Assembly: GCA_964059195.1 (NCBI GenBank) | Contig: CAXKWD010000006.1 | Span: 15,244,530 to 15,308,529 of the forward strand | Source: Ectobius pallidus | Lineage: Eukaryota; Arthropoda; Insecta; Blattodea; Ectobiidae | DNA length: 64,000 nucleotides | Reading direction: 5' to 3' | Shown: piece by piece, positions 1 to 10,892 of the stretch | Layout of the letters: the number at the start of each line of letters is the position of its first letter | Numbering within the stretch: the first letter of the stretch is position 1 | Position numbers and translations under genes: made by a program | Notes under the pieces: model-generated | Databases searched by the model: none | What the model saw: only the letters and a program-made list of their open reading frames with translations | What the model was told of the DNA's origin: nothing

Positions 1-80
1 ATTTACTTTCTCTCTTACGTTTACATTTTTGTCTTCAGAAATTAAATTACTATTTCTGTCCTTTTGTTTGACATAAGTGG

Positions 81-545
81 TCAGAGGGACAATCTGTACT
101 CTTCAATCTCTTGATTCTGAACCGCACTTATAGAAATTTTATCATTCTGAAGAGTCGTATCAGCTAAATGATCCTTTTTCAAAAACCAGTCCAACTGCTT
201 GGTAAGAATTTCAACCTTTTCGTGCAATTCACTAATTATACAGTCTTTCTGTTTAATTATGTAATTCACAATGCGTATGTCTACTTTGTTTTCTGTGCCA
301 GAGATGTCACATAAGGCATCAAAGAAAGCTGAATCAACATCTGTAGGAACATACTCGCTATCACAGCACTTAACGGTATTTTCGTCCAGTATTTTAACAT
401 TATTCGTACGTTTAGCACAACTTGCATGAAAATTATTATTACAGTCACAACACTTCAAACCTGTTACAACCTTCGATTTACATCTTTTGCAAATCAAGGA
501 TGTTGCAGTTCCAGGTACATTACCGCCATTATCATTTCCACCCAT
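81..545 (-). CDS. Non-LTR retrotransposon ORF1, N-terminal part with PHD-like zinc finger
   Basis: The 154-residue frame opens with a glycine/asparagine-rich start and then a cysteine/histidine cluster: C19, C22, C32, C33, C35, H40, C43 and a later C-C pair near 60. The spacing resembles the PHD-like finger at the front of ORF1 in many insect LINEs. Residues about 90-130 are hydrophilic and heptad-like, as expected for the coiled coil used in ORF1 trimers. ORF1 proteins bind the element RNA. The frame ends in a stop without an RNA-binding domain, so it is frameshifted or truncated; the rest of the element would lie left of the window. The start at 545 is the first ATG before the cysteine cluster. 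The LINE assignment rests on domain order and is inference. Confidence 0.6.
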   Translation of the reverse strand: MGGNDNGGNVPGTATSLICKRCKSKVVTGLKCCDCNNNFHASCAKRTNNVKILDENTVKCCDSEYVPTDVDSAFFDALCDISGTENKVDIRIVNYIIKQKDCIISELHEKVEILTKQLDWFLKKDHLADTTLQNDKISISAVQNQEIEEYRLSL

Positions 546-708
546 ACTTTACACTGGTGAATACAAGCGGAGCACTACCAAGACACGTCCTACCACCAAG
601 ACTGCCGACAGCCGACCAGGAAACATGATTACTAAAAAGTTGGTAAGTGAAGCAGTAGTTCAATTCACATTAAAATTATTTTATTAAAGTTTCATCAATT
701 TTATGATA

Positions 709-1340
709 CCGTATTTTACAGACCATAAGATGCACTTTTTTACTTTGAAAACAGAGCCTTGAAATTTGGGTGCGTCTAATGGTCTGAAGTACACTAAATT
801 AATTATAATTATGGTAAATATTGCCAGAATAATATAGTTAAACAAAGTGTTGTAAACAATAAGATAGATACAAATTTTGGCACAGACCGTACATCAGTGC
901 ACTTGTCACAATCAAAAAATGTGTGTAGCTGGAAGCCAGGTATACAACAAGAAAAGAAAGGAATGTTGAGTTCCACTGGGTGTTTTAAATGAAGGCAATG
1001 ACCTCTAAACAGCCTTGTCTTGTTACACTTACCATGTACTGAATTGAGGGTTAGAGGGTGTAAAAGTATTTTCCGTCTTTCATGTGAAATCAGTTCAGTT
1101 GTTAAAATTTACGATATGCAACCTGCACAGAAGAGACTTTTGTACAATGCAGGTTTTAAGTTAGAAGTGATTTACACTGATTCCATTGTACAAGGTTAAA
1201 ATTTGTGTATGCAATTAAGTATATTATTCCCTTTAACATTTTTAGTTTAGAATCACATTACATTTCTATTCCTTTAAATTTCCATTCCAAATCAAATTGT
1301 GTTTTATGGTCCGGAGCATCTTATAGTCTGTAAAATATGG
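709..1340. mobile_element. Non-autonomous TIR element, 632 bp, TA target duplication
   Basis: The ends are inverted repeats: CCGTATTTTACAGACCATAA on the left and its near-complement at 1315-1340 on the right. The dinucleotide TA stands on both sides (707-708 and 1341-1342). No transposase frame lies inside. TA duplication points to the Tc1/mariner/pogo group, but the terminal sequence alone does not settle the superfamily. Confidence 0.75.
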
Positions 1341-1669
1341 TACTCATATATAGAGTTATTTCTACGGCCAAACATCCCTTGTTCTCAATTAATACAAGCA
1401 ATGAATAAGGTAACAGAGTAATACAGAGTTTATGTTAAAACACAATGTTTCTTTTTAATTTTCATATACGACACTAATTTGCAGTGTTCACAGCTGGCAA
1501 GGTAAATCTTATGATGCTGGGATTTTACATGATTAATCACATTAAGGAGGCTATTGGTACAATCATTCTCATAAACAAGTGATAATTAAAGGAATCCATG
1601 TAAATATAATTCTGACGTGACAGTCACATCGTGAATCCTACACTAGATAATTACTACTCTCCATGGAAC

Positions 1670-2010
1670 GATAATTCTTTCACACTGGCCATGTGTAGGC
1701 TAAGATGGAAAGGTGAAGTCAGACAAAAATTCAATGCCATAGCCGGGATTTCAATCAGGATCTTTGGCTCTCCCTGCTGCTGCTCTTACCAATTGAGCTA
1801 CCGTGGCAACATGCCGGTACAACATTAAATACTCCAACTGACTCACATATCCCAGTATACCACCAGGCATTCTCAATATGAGATACTAACCCACAAACTT
1901 GTAAGTGGTTTAGGGCCCAGGCTTCATAGTAAACTCTAGTAGGTCACAGTGAAATGATAATTCTTTCACACTGGCCGTGTGTAGGCTAAGGTGGAAAGGT
2001 GAAATCAGAC
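1670..2010 (+). repeat. Direct repeat pair of 55 bp, 286 bp apart
   Basis: Positions 1670-1724 and 1956-2010 are about 93% identical, beginning GATAATTCTTTCACACTGGC in both. The first copy is followed directly by the tRNA-like block at 1739-1810. The second is followed by a shortened form of the same context (CTGGCTATGGCATCG), so the duplicated segment probably included part of a SINE. Confidence 0.7.
1739..1810 (-). repeat. tRNA-like head of a SINE
   Basis: On the minus strand an A-box-like run TAGCTCAATTGGTAAGAGCA is followed about 30 bases later by a degenerate B box (TGATTGAAATCCC). Spacing and both boxes match RNA polymerase III internal promoters. The stems do not close into a clean cloverleaf and no acceptor stem is visible, so this is a tRNA-derived repeat and not a working tRNA gene. 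Confidence 0.55.
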
Positions 2011-2634
2011 TGAAAAATTCAATCCTGGCTATGGCATCGTATTTTTCAGCCTGACTTCACTTTTCTACTACTCTCCATACCCGCATACATCCTATATTTA
2101 TGATAAAATAAGGGATTCCAGTAAAAATAGTTATAGGCCCTAACGCAAAATAAAGAGGCAGATAGTACAATAGTATAAAAAAGTATGTTATTTATTGATA
2201 CTGATATTGGGAAGAATACAGTGAAGTCATAACATACATATTATGGTTTGTGAAGTTTAAGTGTGTTACAAGCCATAATATATATACATTGTTTATTGAA
2301 CACATTTGAGACCCAAACAATGAATTTGCAATATCAGAGTAAACATTTCATTCATAGTTCAATAGGCCTACTATGGTTTAAACAGAAGTGTGTGAGGTGC
2401 GTAGACCCATTAATAAGTTGAGTCTCACTGGAGCAATGTTGCTCATGCTGTCATGATGCAACCCATAAGGAAGGGTGGTTATTTGATGCTGCAGTGTACT
2501 GTAACCATCACTGTGTCCCGTAATTTTGTCTCACAGGAGCTCTTTGACGAAAATAATGACTTTCATAGGGAAGCATCCAATCAGAAGCAAAATAATAATA
2601 AACAACACCATTTTGGAACAAATGAGCCAATTAA

Positions 2635-2995
2635 AATATTTAGGCTGTGATATTATTCATAAATTGGACGCAAAACAGGGACCATGAAAAAATTATGTTA
2701 ATAGAATACAGTCAGCAGTAATGAAATTTCTCAGAAAGGTAAATGGATGCACAAAATTGGATAAATATAAAAATGAAGACATAAGGAATTAACTATGCCT
2801 ACTCCCAGTTATAGACGAAATAAAATAATATAGAACATGCTCGTCAAACCACCTGAGCAGAATGAGCAAGGAACGACTTCTAAAATAAGCACCGAATAAC
2901 AACCACGAGGGAGAAGAGATGTCGACCAAGAGCAAGGTGGCAGGCTGAAGACGGAACACGATCACTTGTAAGGAATTCCATGCCTATGTCTTAAG
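2635..2995 (+). pseudogene. Non-LTR retrotransposon ORF2 C-terminal remnant (RTE-like)
   Basis: Plus-strand translation in shifting frames gives LKYLGCDIIHKLDA, then MKFLRKVNGCTKLDKYKNED, PVIDEIK, and a charged segment with RMSKERLL. This order (KYLG, MKFLR, a D-E-I-K helix, R-M-x-x-x-R-L) is that of the region after the reverse transcriptase in a very common insect LINE group. Several stops and frameshifts break it, so it is a dead fragment. Its 5' and 3' limits are approximate. Confidence 0.55.
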
Positions 2996-3589
2996 TAAGA
3001 AACCTTTGCTGAACAAGATACAGAGAAATATGCTTGGTCCAACAAAGGTCAAAGTGCATTAAAAGTGAAAAATCTTGAGGCAACTGTATTTCCACTTGTA
3101 CTTACAGTTGCATGTAGAGTAGGCCTACTGAATGTATTGAAACATAGTATTTATTCTTTTGAGTCAACATACCAGTACTTGAATATTATTACTTGTTAAA
3201 TGTAAACTAAATCAGTTCAGTTGCATAATTATATATAATTGAACATTTGAATGCTGTTACCAACACATATTTCCTTTGCTCTATAAGGGCCATAAAATAA
3301 CCTCGTTTAGTTATGGTGTAGATAGGTACCGACAAATGTGTCCTCTTTTTTACTCTTGGAAATATGGCAACCCTATATAAGAGCGGACTGAGGTTTGACC
3401 CTAGTGGAAGACCCAATGAAGTTCTATGCAATTGGTGGTATCCAGTGGAATTTTCAATATAAATGATTCTATCTAACTTTATGAATTAAATTATATTAGT
3501 AGGGAACAGGAAAGAAAAATTGGTCTGTTATTGTTTTTTTAATGCCTAAAATTACACAAAAGAACAGTTCATGAATGAAGATTAGAGTC

Positions 3590-4090
3590 CCAAAATCCTC
3601 TGTTTAGACTTAACTCTTTGAAAAATTAAAAGTCCTCACTCTCACAGGGGAGTATATATACTCTGTTATGTGTTATATGGTAGATAATATTGAGAGATTC
3701 CAAACTAATAGCAGTGTTCATGAACATATTACTAGAAACAGGAATGATTTACATAGACCGGTTAATGCATTAAAACTTTTTCAGAAAGGCGCTTATTACT
3801 CTGCAATACCGATATACAATAAGCTTCCAAACAACATTAAATTATTATGTATTCAAAGAAAAAGCAAATCCTTCAAAGGATCTCTCAAGAAATTTTTAAT
3901 GACTCACACCTTCTACAATATGGATGAGTATTTCCAGTTTGAATAAGTTTATAGTGTAGTATATTATATATCATTATTTATTACTTGCTTGTATATTGTA
4001 ATCTGACGTGTTCTATATCCTTGAGTCCCACTCAACACAGGATCTACAGAACGAGATAACTACATCTACCCAGTACATCTACATCAACTT
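3590..4090 (+). mobile_element. 5'-truncated LINE, 3' end with ORF2 tail
   Basis: The frame 3668-3946 (92 aa) carries the conserved C-terminus of a LINE ORF2: an N-T/S-R-x-x-x-D-L-H-like stretch, then AIPIYNKLPNNIK and FKGSLKKFL. The 3' UTR runs to about 4090 and ends in ACATCT-type repeats. The same 3' end recurs at 31,694-31,945, which fixes the family and the right border. Only the last few hundred bases of the element remain, the usual result of incomplete target-primed reverse transcription. Confidence 0.7.
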
Positions 4091-4383
4091 AAAAATCTAA
4101 TTTTGTCTGCACAAATGAAAGTATATTTTTTAAGCTTTCCAACAAGCCCTATCTGATCATCCTACTGATTCAAATAGAAATTCTATAGCTTTAAGAAAAA
4201 AGTCTGAAATTACATTTTTTGCTTGTTCGTGTACTAAACAAATGCCTATATCTCAGGAGTAAAATTTCTTAGATGTATAAAAATATTTGTTTTGGGGTTC
4301 AGAAAATTGTTCCATATCACCTATCAAATTTCATCAAAATAAAAAATGGTGAGGCAAAGCCCATTTGTTGATTTAATATGGAA

Positions 4384-4742
4384 TTACCTGAATATGATGA
4401 GTAAATTTTGTAAAATGGGGTATGAAAATCCATCCAATCCCAGGGCTTTGTTCCTTTTCTTTTTCAGGATCGATGTGTACTCCGGAAATTGAAATTCAGT
4501 GTGAAACGGTATTGGTGGAGGTCCTTCCACCTGATCAATTGTTAGTGTAATGGGATCCACTAAGGCGGTGCCAACTGTGCTATAACACAAAGGAAAATTT
4601 CTACGTTTTTCTTGTGGTTACACTGGGGCAGCCGTAGTTCTGCTGGCCACCAAGAGAGAGTGCTGTTTCTGGCATAATTAACAAGATTATTAATGATAAT
4701 TAGGCTAAATAATTGCTCTTTAAGATATTCTGAAGAATTCAT
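4384..4742 (-). pseudogene. LINE reverse-transcriptase N-terminal fragment
   Basis: Two overlapping minus-strand frames contain STLSWWPAELRLPQ, similar to the tryptophan-rich segment before the RT domain. They are followed by KKKRNKALGLDGFSYPILQN, the conserved 'N-K-A-x-G-x-D-G' entry to RT domain 0/1. The remaining RT motifs are absent. It is a short relic of a different LINE from its neighbours. Confidence 0.6.
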
Positions 4743-5889
4743 TAATTTATTTAAGTTCCGGCAATATCTCTAAATTGGCTTTTGTCTCAATATATTATGC
4801 AAACAAATATTATTATTCTAATCTGGCCCTGGTGTTTCTATGTATACTCAATAGAGTGTGCCTGCTTACAATTTTTCTTGGCCTACTGCTCTGTGTTACC
4901 GACATTTGCGGATAGCATCTGGTTTCTTGTCATATCTCCGATGGTGACCAAAAAAGAGAGTTGTGCTGTGTCAGTGCTCCATTTTGGAGGCCATTACTTT
5001 GGTTTAGACGCTCTTCTCATCTTTTGTTGTAACATTGTCACTTTGGGTTTGTATATTTTGTATGTAGGAATATTTGCTTTACGCTTATTTGGGTGAGTAC
5101 GTCAATTTGGATTAATATGTAATAGGCCTTGCTTGGTTTCGCACCAATTGTGAACTTCTTGTTCATCACTATAGTGTTGTGTAGACCTTAGTAGGTGCTT
5201 ATATTAGTTGGGCTTTTGATTCCTGGCGGTTTTGGTCCTTTTTATTTATTCCTGTGCTGGTCTTAGTCATGTAATGTAGAAATTTTGGCTTTCCTTCTCT
5301 GCTTTCGCTGTTAGCGTGGGTACGCCAACTTGGCTGCCATCTTGCTTTATTTATCCTTGCGTTTATACAAACCCAAACTGTTTGCTCCTTAATTACATTT
5401 TTTGTCTTTCATATTGGAATTTAATTAACGATTAATATTTAATACAGCCGTTCATTCTCTACTGGGCCATTGCAGATATCCTGTTGAATTGAGCTTGGAG
5501 ACAGTTCTCAACAGTTAGCCTTCGTCTCCTTTCCTTTAATGATTTAAACTTAATTTCTGGGACCAGTGTATTTCAAGATTAGTGAAGACAATAAACATGT
5601 TACAGGAGTAATTACTGCAAACTGGGACCCGCATTTTAATTGTAAATATCAAAGCAAATAAATTACACCTTACAATGGGTGAATGAAATAAAAACATGAA
5701 ACATCCCCCAAGCAAAATTGTATTTTTATCTTGACATATTGTAGTAATCCGAATGAATTCAAAATGTATTATTTATTTAATGCTGTAAAAAGGTTTTTAT
5801 TGACAGGACAGGGAATTTATGTTTATGTGTAATATTTCTTACATTAATGAATTTATGTATCTTTTTATCTGTCAGTACTAATTGTTATC
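4743..5889. other. No recognisable gene
   Basis: AT-rich sequence. A 104-residue plus frame at 4782-5096 is mostly hydrophobic but has no recognisable motif, codon signal or neighbour, and I do not call it a gene. No paired repeats were seen here. Confidence 0.4.
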
Positions 5890-6143
5890 AGAAGAAACAA
5901 AGGGTTTTTTTCCTGTGTTCCGCCTGGGATATCACCACGACCTCTGGGTTGGGCTCATATCTGATGCAGGTTAGTTTTCTTTGGGTGGTTTCCCTATTTT
6001 CCTTCCGCATTTCCCTTAGGAGCGGGTTTACAACGCAGCATGGAAGTTTTCCAAAAATGTTGTTGGAGGTGTTGTACGACATCGTGGGGGGACTGTACAC
6101 GAAATGGAAGAGTATGGTATTTGAGAACTTAGTGTGGAGCAAT

Positions 6144-6457
6144 GTCCGTCGGCGTGGTCTTGTGGTTAGCGTCGCTGACTACAGATCCGTCAGCCCAGGT
6201 TCGATTCCCGGTACCTCCTCGGATTTTTCTGAGGTAGGGAGGTCTGGTAGGGGTGCACTCAGCCTCGTGATTCAAAATTGAGGAGCTACTTGATAGAGAA
6301 GTAGCGGCTCCGGTCAAGAAAACCACCATTAACGGCCGTGGGTGTTGGCATGCTGACCACATGCCCCCCAATCCTGCCATCTGCCTACGGGAGATGACGC
6401 AGCGGTCGGGTGGTAGGCCAAGTCCCTCCAGGGATGTAGCACCACGGAGTTTAGTTT
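6144..6457 (+). mobile_element. tRNA-derived SINE (family A), full length, 14-bp target duplication
   Basis: The head GGCGTGGTCTTGTGGTTAGC is an A box and GGTTCGATTCCC is a B box. A conserved body with ACCACCATTAACGGCCGTGG follows, and a tail CGGAGTTTAGTTTT. Perfect duplicates TAGTGTGGAGCAAT lie at 6130-6143 and 6458-6471, direct proof of retroposition. Target was a LINE linker. Other copies lie at 20,157-20,465 and 34,341-34,641, with pieces at 47,140 and 61,375. Confidence 0.92.
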
Positions 6458-6659
6458 TAGTGTGGAGCAATAGTTTTTCCAAGCTACACGTTTTGCTAGT
6501 TTAATTGTTTTGGAGATTAGTGATGTTTGACGCTTCAGAAGGAGGTATGTGTTGTGATTTGGCAAATGGGTGTATTGTGCCAGAGCTCGTCTTCTGAGCC
6601 TGACTGCCCGTGAGCATTCTGCATTCCACCAAAACTTGGGCATAATCCAGCGACGCAAG

Positions 6660-7140
6660 GCCCATTCACATGATATGTATGTCTGTATGGGCAATGTGAT
6701 GTTTTTTGTTTCTGAGCGAAGCAGGGTAACCAACTGTCCTCCGGTCCTGTCTGGGACAGACCCACCTCTGCATTAAGGTAAGTAGTGACAAATAGATTTT
6801 ACTTTAGTGGCAGTTATGTTAGGTCAGGTTCATTTAGTTAGGTTATGAACAATGATATTAGTCAAGTAGGGCATACTGAATTCTTGCATCTCCCGCGAGG
6901 TTTGTTGTGTTGATCAACCTGTTACCTAGAGTTCTACCTGCTCCGCTGATGTGACAGAGCTCTGACGTCCAATCACAAAAATTTGTATTGCTTCGGGAAG
7001 GTAATATGGCAGAGATTTCACTACTTTTTGCTAGATCGTCATATAAAAGAAAGTGTAACATTTAGGGTGGGTGGGTAGCACCAAATCATTTGCCAAAACA
7101 TTTCCTCCCCACATAACTATGTAACAAAATATGAGTGATA
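6660..7140 (+). repeat. Dispersed repeat shared with 32.5-33.4 kb
   Basis: Blocks such as GATGTTTTTTGTTTCTGAGC, GTTAGGTTATGAACAATGAT, GACGTCCAATCAC and GTGTAACATTTAGGGTGGGT recur in the same order at 32,510-33,430. In that region part of the unit is also present in inverted orientation. There is no coding potential. Borders are approximate and the family is not recognised. Confidence 0.6.
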
Positions 7141-7760
7141 TTAGGTGTTTTATGAAGAGATTCTTGGTTCTAAGAAATGGGCCTGATATCACTGGATTTT
7201 AGCAAAACTTGATATAGATCTTCCTATGTGGTGTGAAATGGGTTAGATGAAAAATGTTCAGATATTCTACGATAGGGGGCACTATACTTGAATACACCTG
7301 ATTAGGTGAATCTATGAAAGAAGGAACTTGAAAGTGTTAAGATAGGTAGGCCTATTCTCTATACTGTTTCCAATTAATGTGTGTGATTCTACACTGCATG
7401 GGTCTGATTTGGGCGATCTCTTACATATTAATAACATATCTACTGTTTCTTGGGGAGTGGAAATGAATGAATACTGGAAAATGGTCACTTCCAAGGGAAT
7501 CCAGATGAACTGACCATTCAGTATGAGTGGTTAATGACAGTATAACAAATGTAAGGTCTAAAATTGATCGGATATGCATGGTGGGGTGTAGGCCTACTGC
7601 AGTAATGGGCTATCTACTATTGCTCAGTATAAATGTTGTCCTTGTTGATTTGCCTGAGAGCTGTGCCAGTACGGATGGTGTGAGTTAAAATTTCCTTCAG
7701 TATTATTGTCGGTCCTTTAAAATGCAATAGAAAATTGCCCGAGCAGACTCCAATGAAGTC

Positions 7761-8397
7761 ACAGAGTGACCTTCTGTCCTCCCTGTGTTAGTCCATCTAG
7801 TTTCTTTAAGAACTGAGAACTGATATCACTATCCTCAGCTCTGAGATTTTCATCACAGTTTTTTTAATGCCATAACTTGTATCTCATCCTTTAGAACCTT
7901 CTGTATAAAACAAACATAGATTAGTTGTAGGATATGGCCTTCTTCCAGGAAAATTTGTAAGAACAAGTTCCCCTTCTTCCCAGACTCTGTCTTATGAATC
8001 CTTTCTTCTTTCTCATCGTTTTCATTTCCAAATGATGGAAGCAAGGTCAGTTTGTCTAAACCGTCCCGTCTTTCTAGGTATTTCTCACTGGTAAAAGAAA
8101 TACTTCCTCAATAGACCTACCCGTTTACTGTTTCCATTTAATTTTAGCAGGAATTGTGTGTGCAGATTTTTCAGGTAAAATCTGCTAACCAGAACAGAAT
8201 CTTGCCACATTGTATGCAGCGTGAGACTTATCACCATCAACCAGTTTAGTACTGGATATTCTATGTTATTAGCCTTGAATCAAGGAGAGAAAATATATGC
8301 AATGTGCTCAAAATAAATAGCCCTGCCACCAACCTCTTTTTGATCGGGCAATACCCCAGTTTGGCTGTATTTTTTTCAGCAACATCTGTGGGTATTG
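7761..8397. other. No recognisable gene
   Basis: Unique-looking sequence between two LINE remnants. A 63-codon minus frame at 7853-8044 is charged but matches nothing known to me. Confidence 0.4.
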
Positions 8398-8408
8398 TAT
8401 GTATGTAT

Positions 8409-10817
8409 CTAATGCCCACAACTTGACACCAAAGTCATTTTTGCTCTTGCTTCCCAATACTTTGAAGTAATGTCTTTTTGAACTTTAAGAGCTTCACAGT
8501 TTGCCAGGTGAACCATATTCATTTCCTCTTCCTGAGAACACAACACGCAATTTGGAGACGCAAGTATGCCAATTCTGTGGAGATGCTTGCCTAAACAATC
8601 ATGTCCTGTAATGAGTCTAACCATGGCAACAGTAGACTTTCGAGGCATATCTGGGACTACATTTGGGTTTTCCAATAATTTTCTCCAGTTAGAGTTTTCG
8701 TTTCTCCCTTTTAATTTTGATAGGTAATTTAGATGTGTCTTCCTTTTAATAATCCGCTTTACAGATTCATATGAAAAGCATAGGTTTGATGTTTGTTTAA
8801 TTTTGGAGCCTTTCTTTGCCAACATGTCAGCCTCTTCATTCCCGAAAGTCCCGCAGTGGGCTGGGATCCATTGCAGGATTATGTTTTTCCCTAAATTATA
8901 AATTTGCTTAATCATTCTATGTATTTCTTGAATTTTTGACATCTTTGGGCAAAAGGTTGATGCTATTGCTTGAATTGCAGCTCTGGAATCTGACAGTATT
9001 ACAATATTCTTGCAGTTTTGTAGCCAAGTGAATATATTTTGGAGGGCTGTGTAGATTGCATCTATTTCGCCATCAAAATTAGTTGTACATATCCCAACCT
9101 TCTTATAGAAAGAGAAGAATTGACAAGTTCCGCCTGCTCCAGCTCCTTCTTGGGGGTCAGATAAAGACCCGTCTGTGTATATATGGGTCCAGAATTCTGC
9201 AGGATACTTTGTATGTAGGATTTCTAATGTGAGAGCCTTTGCTTGTTCTGGAGGAGTGTCTTTCTTGCTGAAGTTTTCCTTTAAGTTTAGGCTGTAATGT
9301 ATTGGAAAGATACTAACTGGGTTATTAATATGTAACAGATTTTCTTTCTGCTTTGGTATTTGTAGCTCTTCTTTTAACTTTGAAATTTCTTGTACAAATC
9401 CATTTTGAGTTTTCAGGGTGTGCTGGAAATCTTTATATTTATCTAATACATCATAATTAGGGAGCCTTATTAACTTTTCATATGTTAAGAGTGCTTGTGT
9501 TTCAAGTTCTGCTATGACTGGTTTGTTAGATGTGATTACTTGTAATGCTTTGACTGGGGTAGTTTTCACTGCACCAGTTATTAATCGTAGTGCTTGATTC
9601 TGTGTGCATTCCAGAATTTCTTTATTAGTTTTGGATGTTGTTATTAGTGCTTCACCGCAGTATTTAAGAACTGGTTTTATGTATGTATTGTAAGTAATGT
9701 TTAATGTTTTTTTGGAGCTGCCCCATTTGGTGCCTGCTAGTCTTTTCAAAATTTTGAATCTGCTGGTTGCTTTCTTACTTACATAGTCTATGTGTTTTCT
9801 CCAGGTTAGTTTTTTGTCAAAAATAACCCCTAGGTATTTAGCATTCTCTGCTCTTTGGAGTTTAGTATCTTCATATTTCAAATTCACTTCATCAATTTTC
9901 TTCCTCAAAGAGAATAGCTGGAAGTTGGTTTTTGCTATGTTTACCTTCATGAGATTGTTGACACACCATTTCTTTAGTTCTTCTAGAGCTTTTTGGATAG
10001 ATTCCTCCAAGCTTTTTAGTTCTTTAGGTGTTTTGGAATACCACATGATCAGGTCATCCGCAAAGAGGGCTGTCTTTATTCCAGTTTTTCCTATCTGTTC
10101 TGGTAAGTCATTAATATATATGTTAAACAGTGTGGTACTCAAAACAGCTCCCTGTGGGAGTCCTACATGAGTCTGTTTATATTTTGAAGTTGCAGAGCCA
10201 AAACTTGTTGCACAAAATCTTTGTGTTGTAAATTCTGATATCCATCGTAGCATATTGCCTCTGATTCCGAGGTGTTGAAGTTTTTGGATCAGTTTGCATC
10301 TCCATACATTGTCGTATGCAGATTTAATGTCTACAAAGACTGCCAGTGTATCCTTTTTATTATTGTAAGCGTGTTTTATATCCTGGCTAAGCAAAATTAC
10401 CTGTTCACTGGTCGAGTGATTTCTCCTAAACCCTGCTTGAGATGGTGTCAAAAGGTTGTTTGTTTCTAGGTACCAGTTTAACCTGTTAGATATCATTCTT
10501 TCCATAACTTTTGCTAAGTGACTGGTTAGTGATATGGGTCTGTAGCTATTTACGTCATCTGCAGGTTTTCCTGGTTTCAGTACTGGTATGATGATTGCTT
10601 TTTTCCAGTTTGCTGGAACTGAAGTTTTCCAGACATTATTATAAAAGATCAACAAGGCTTCTCTTGCTTTGCTACCCAACTGTTTTATGAATTCAGGGTG
10701 AATTTTATCCGGCCCCGGAGCTTTATTGTTGTTGTGGGTATTGTTTGTAGGGGAAAACCATCTTTGCAGGAGAAATTTCTCAAGCAGCATTAAAATTAGA
10801 AATTTACTTGTTAACAT
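8409..10817 (-). CDS. LINE ORF2: reverse transcriptase, RNase H and CCHC knuckle, 802 aa, nearly intact
   Basis: The protein lacks the endonuclease but is otherwise open. RT motifs in order: NKAPGPDK at 31-38, YRPISL at 92-97, a VDIKSAYD aspartate at 163, GLPQG at 219-223 and FADD at 252-255 (catalytic pair D254/D255). An RNase H domain follows with D549 (TDGS), E584, D610 (SDS), H654 and D664, all four acidic residues present. The C-terminus has C757, C760, H770 and C774. Such a protein copies element RNA into the genome. The 3' end near 8398 has GTATGTATGTATC on the plus strand as its tail. The first 30 residues do not match a LINE, so the element is 5'-truncated near 10,745 and this ATG is accidental. 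Confidence 0.88.
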   Translation of the reverse strand: MLTSKFLILMLLEKFLLQRWFSPTNNTHNNNKAPGPDKIHPEFIKQLGSKAREALLIFYNNVWKTSVPANWKKAIIIPVLKPGKPADDVNSYRPISLTSHLAKVMERMISNRLNWYLETNNLLTPSQAGFRRNHSTSEQVILLSQDIKHAYNNKKDTLAVFVDIKSAYDNVWRCKLIQKLQHLGIRGNMLRWISEFTTQRFCATSFGSATSKYKQTHVGLPQGAVLSTTLFNIYINDLPEQIGKTGIKTALFADDLIMWYSKTPKELKSLEESIQKALEELKKWCVNNLMKVNIAKTNFQLFSLRKKIDEVNLKYEDTKLQRAENAKYLGVIFDKKLTWRKHIDYVSKKATSRFKILKRLAGTKWGSSKKTLNITYNTYIKPVLKYCGEALITTSKTNKEILECTQNQALRLITGAVKTTPVKALQVITSNKPVIAELETQALLTYEKLIRLPNYDVLDKYKDFQHTLKTQNGFVQEISKLKEELQIPKQKENLLHINNPVSIFPIHYSLNLKENFSKKDTPPEQAKALTLEILHTKYPAEFWTHIYTDGSLSDPQEGAGAGGTCQFFSFYKKVGICTTNFDGEIDAIYTALQNIFTWLQNCKNIVILSDSRAAIQAIASTFCPKMSKIQEIHRMIKQIYNLGKNIILQWIPAHCGTFGNEEADMLAKKGSKIKQTSNLCFSYESVKRIIKRKTHLNYLSKLKGRNENSNWRKLLENPNVVPDMPRKSTVAMVRLITGHDCLGKHLHRIGILASPNCVLCSQEEEMNMVHLANCEALKVQKDITSKYWEARAKMTLVSSCGH

Positions 10818-10892
10818 CTTTTAACAAAAATTATTGGACCAAGATTGGTATTAGACACTGAAAACTGTAATGCCCTCTTTTTAATAACATCT

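Larger units (their letters stand above)
5890..7760 (-). pseudogene. LINE ORF2 endonuclease and linker remnant, interrupted
   Basis: Reading right to left, 7740-7310 encodes endonuclease pieces: G-N-F-N-S-H-H-P-Y-W (from GDFN) and GSDHFPVF, the last catalytic block of APE-type nucleases. Then 6690-6472 encodes the linker LPKFWWNAECSRAVRLRR and KLAKRVAWKNYCSTL. A SINE splits the linker at 6144-6457, and it resumes below 6130 as SQIPYSSI. A repeat block fills about 6740-7280. Stops and shifts occur throughout, and no RT domain follows below 5890. The catalytic aspartate of GDFN is changed to asparagine, so the nuclease would be inactive. Confidence 0.6.

Noticed and set aside
4782..5096. Hydrophobic 104-codon plus frame suggesting a membrane protein
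   Set aside because: T-rich DNA gives hydrophobic frames by composition; no start context, splice signals or family features.
6144..6290. Functional tRNA genes at the A/B-box blocks (6.1, 19.1, 20.4, 31.2, 33.6 and 34.3 kb)
   Set aside because: Acceptor stems do not close, loops are irregular, and at 6.1 and 34.3 kb target duplications prove SINE insertion.
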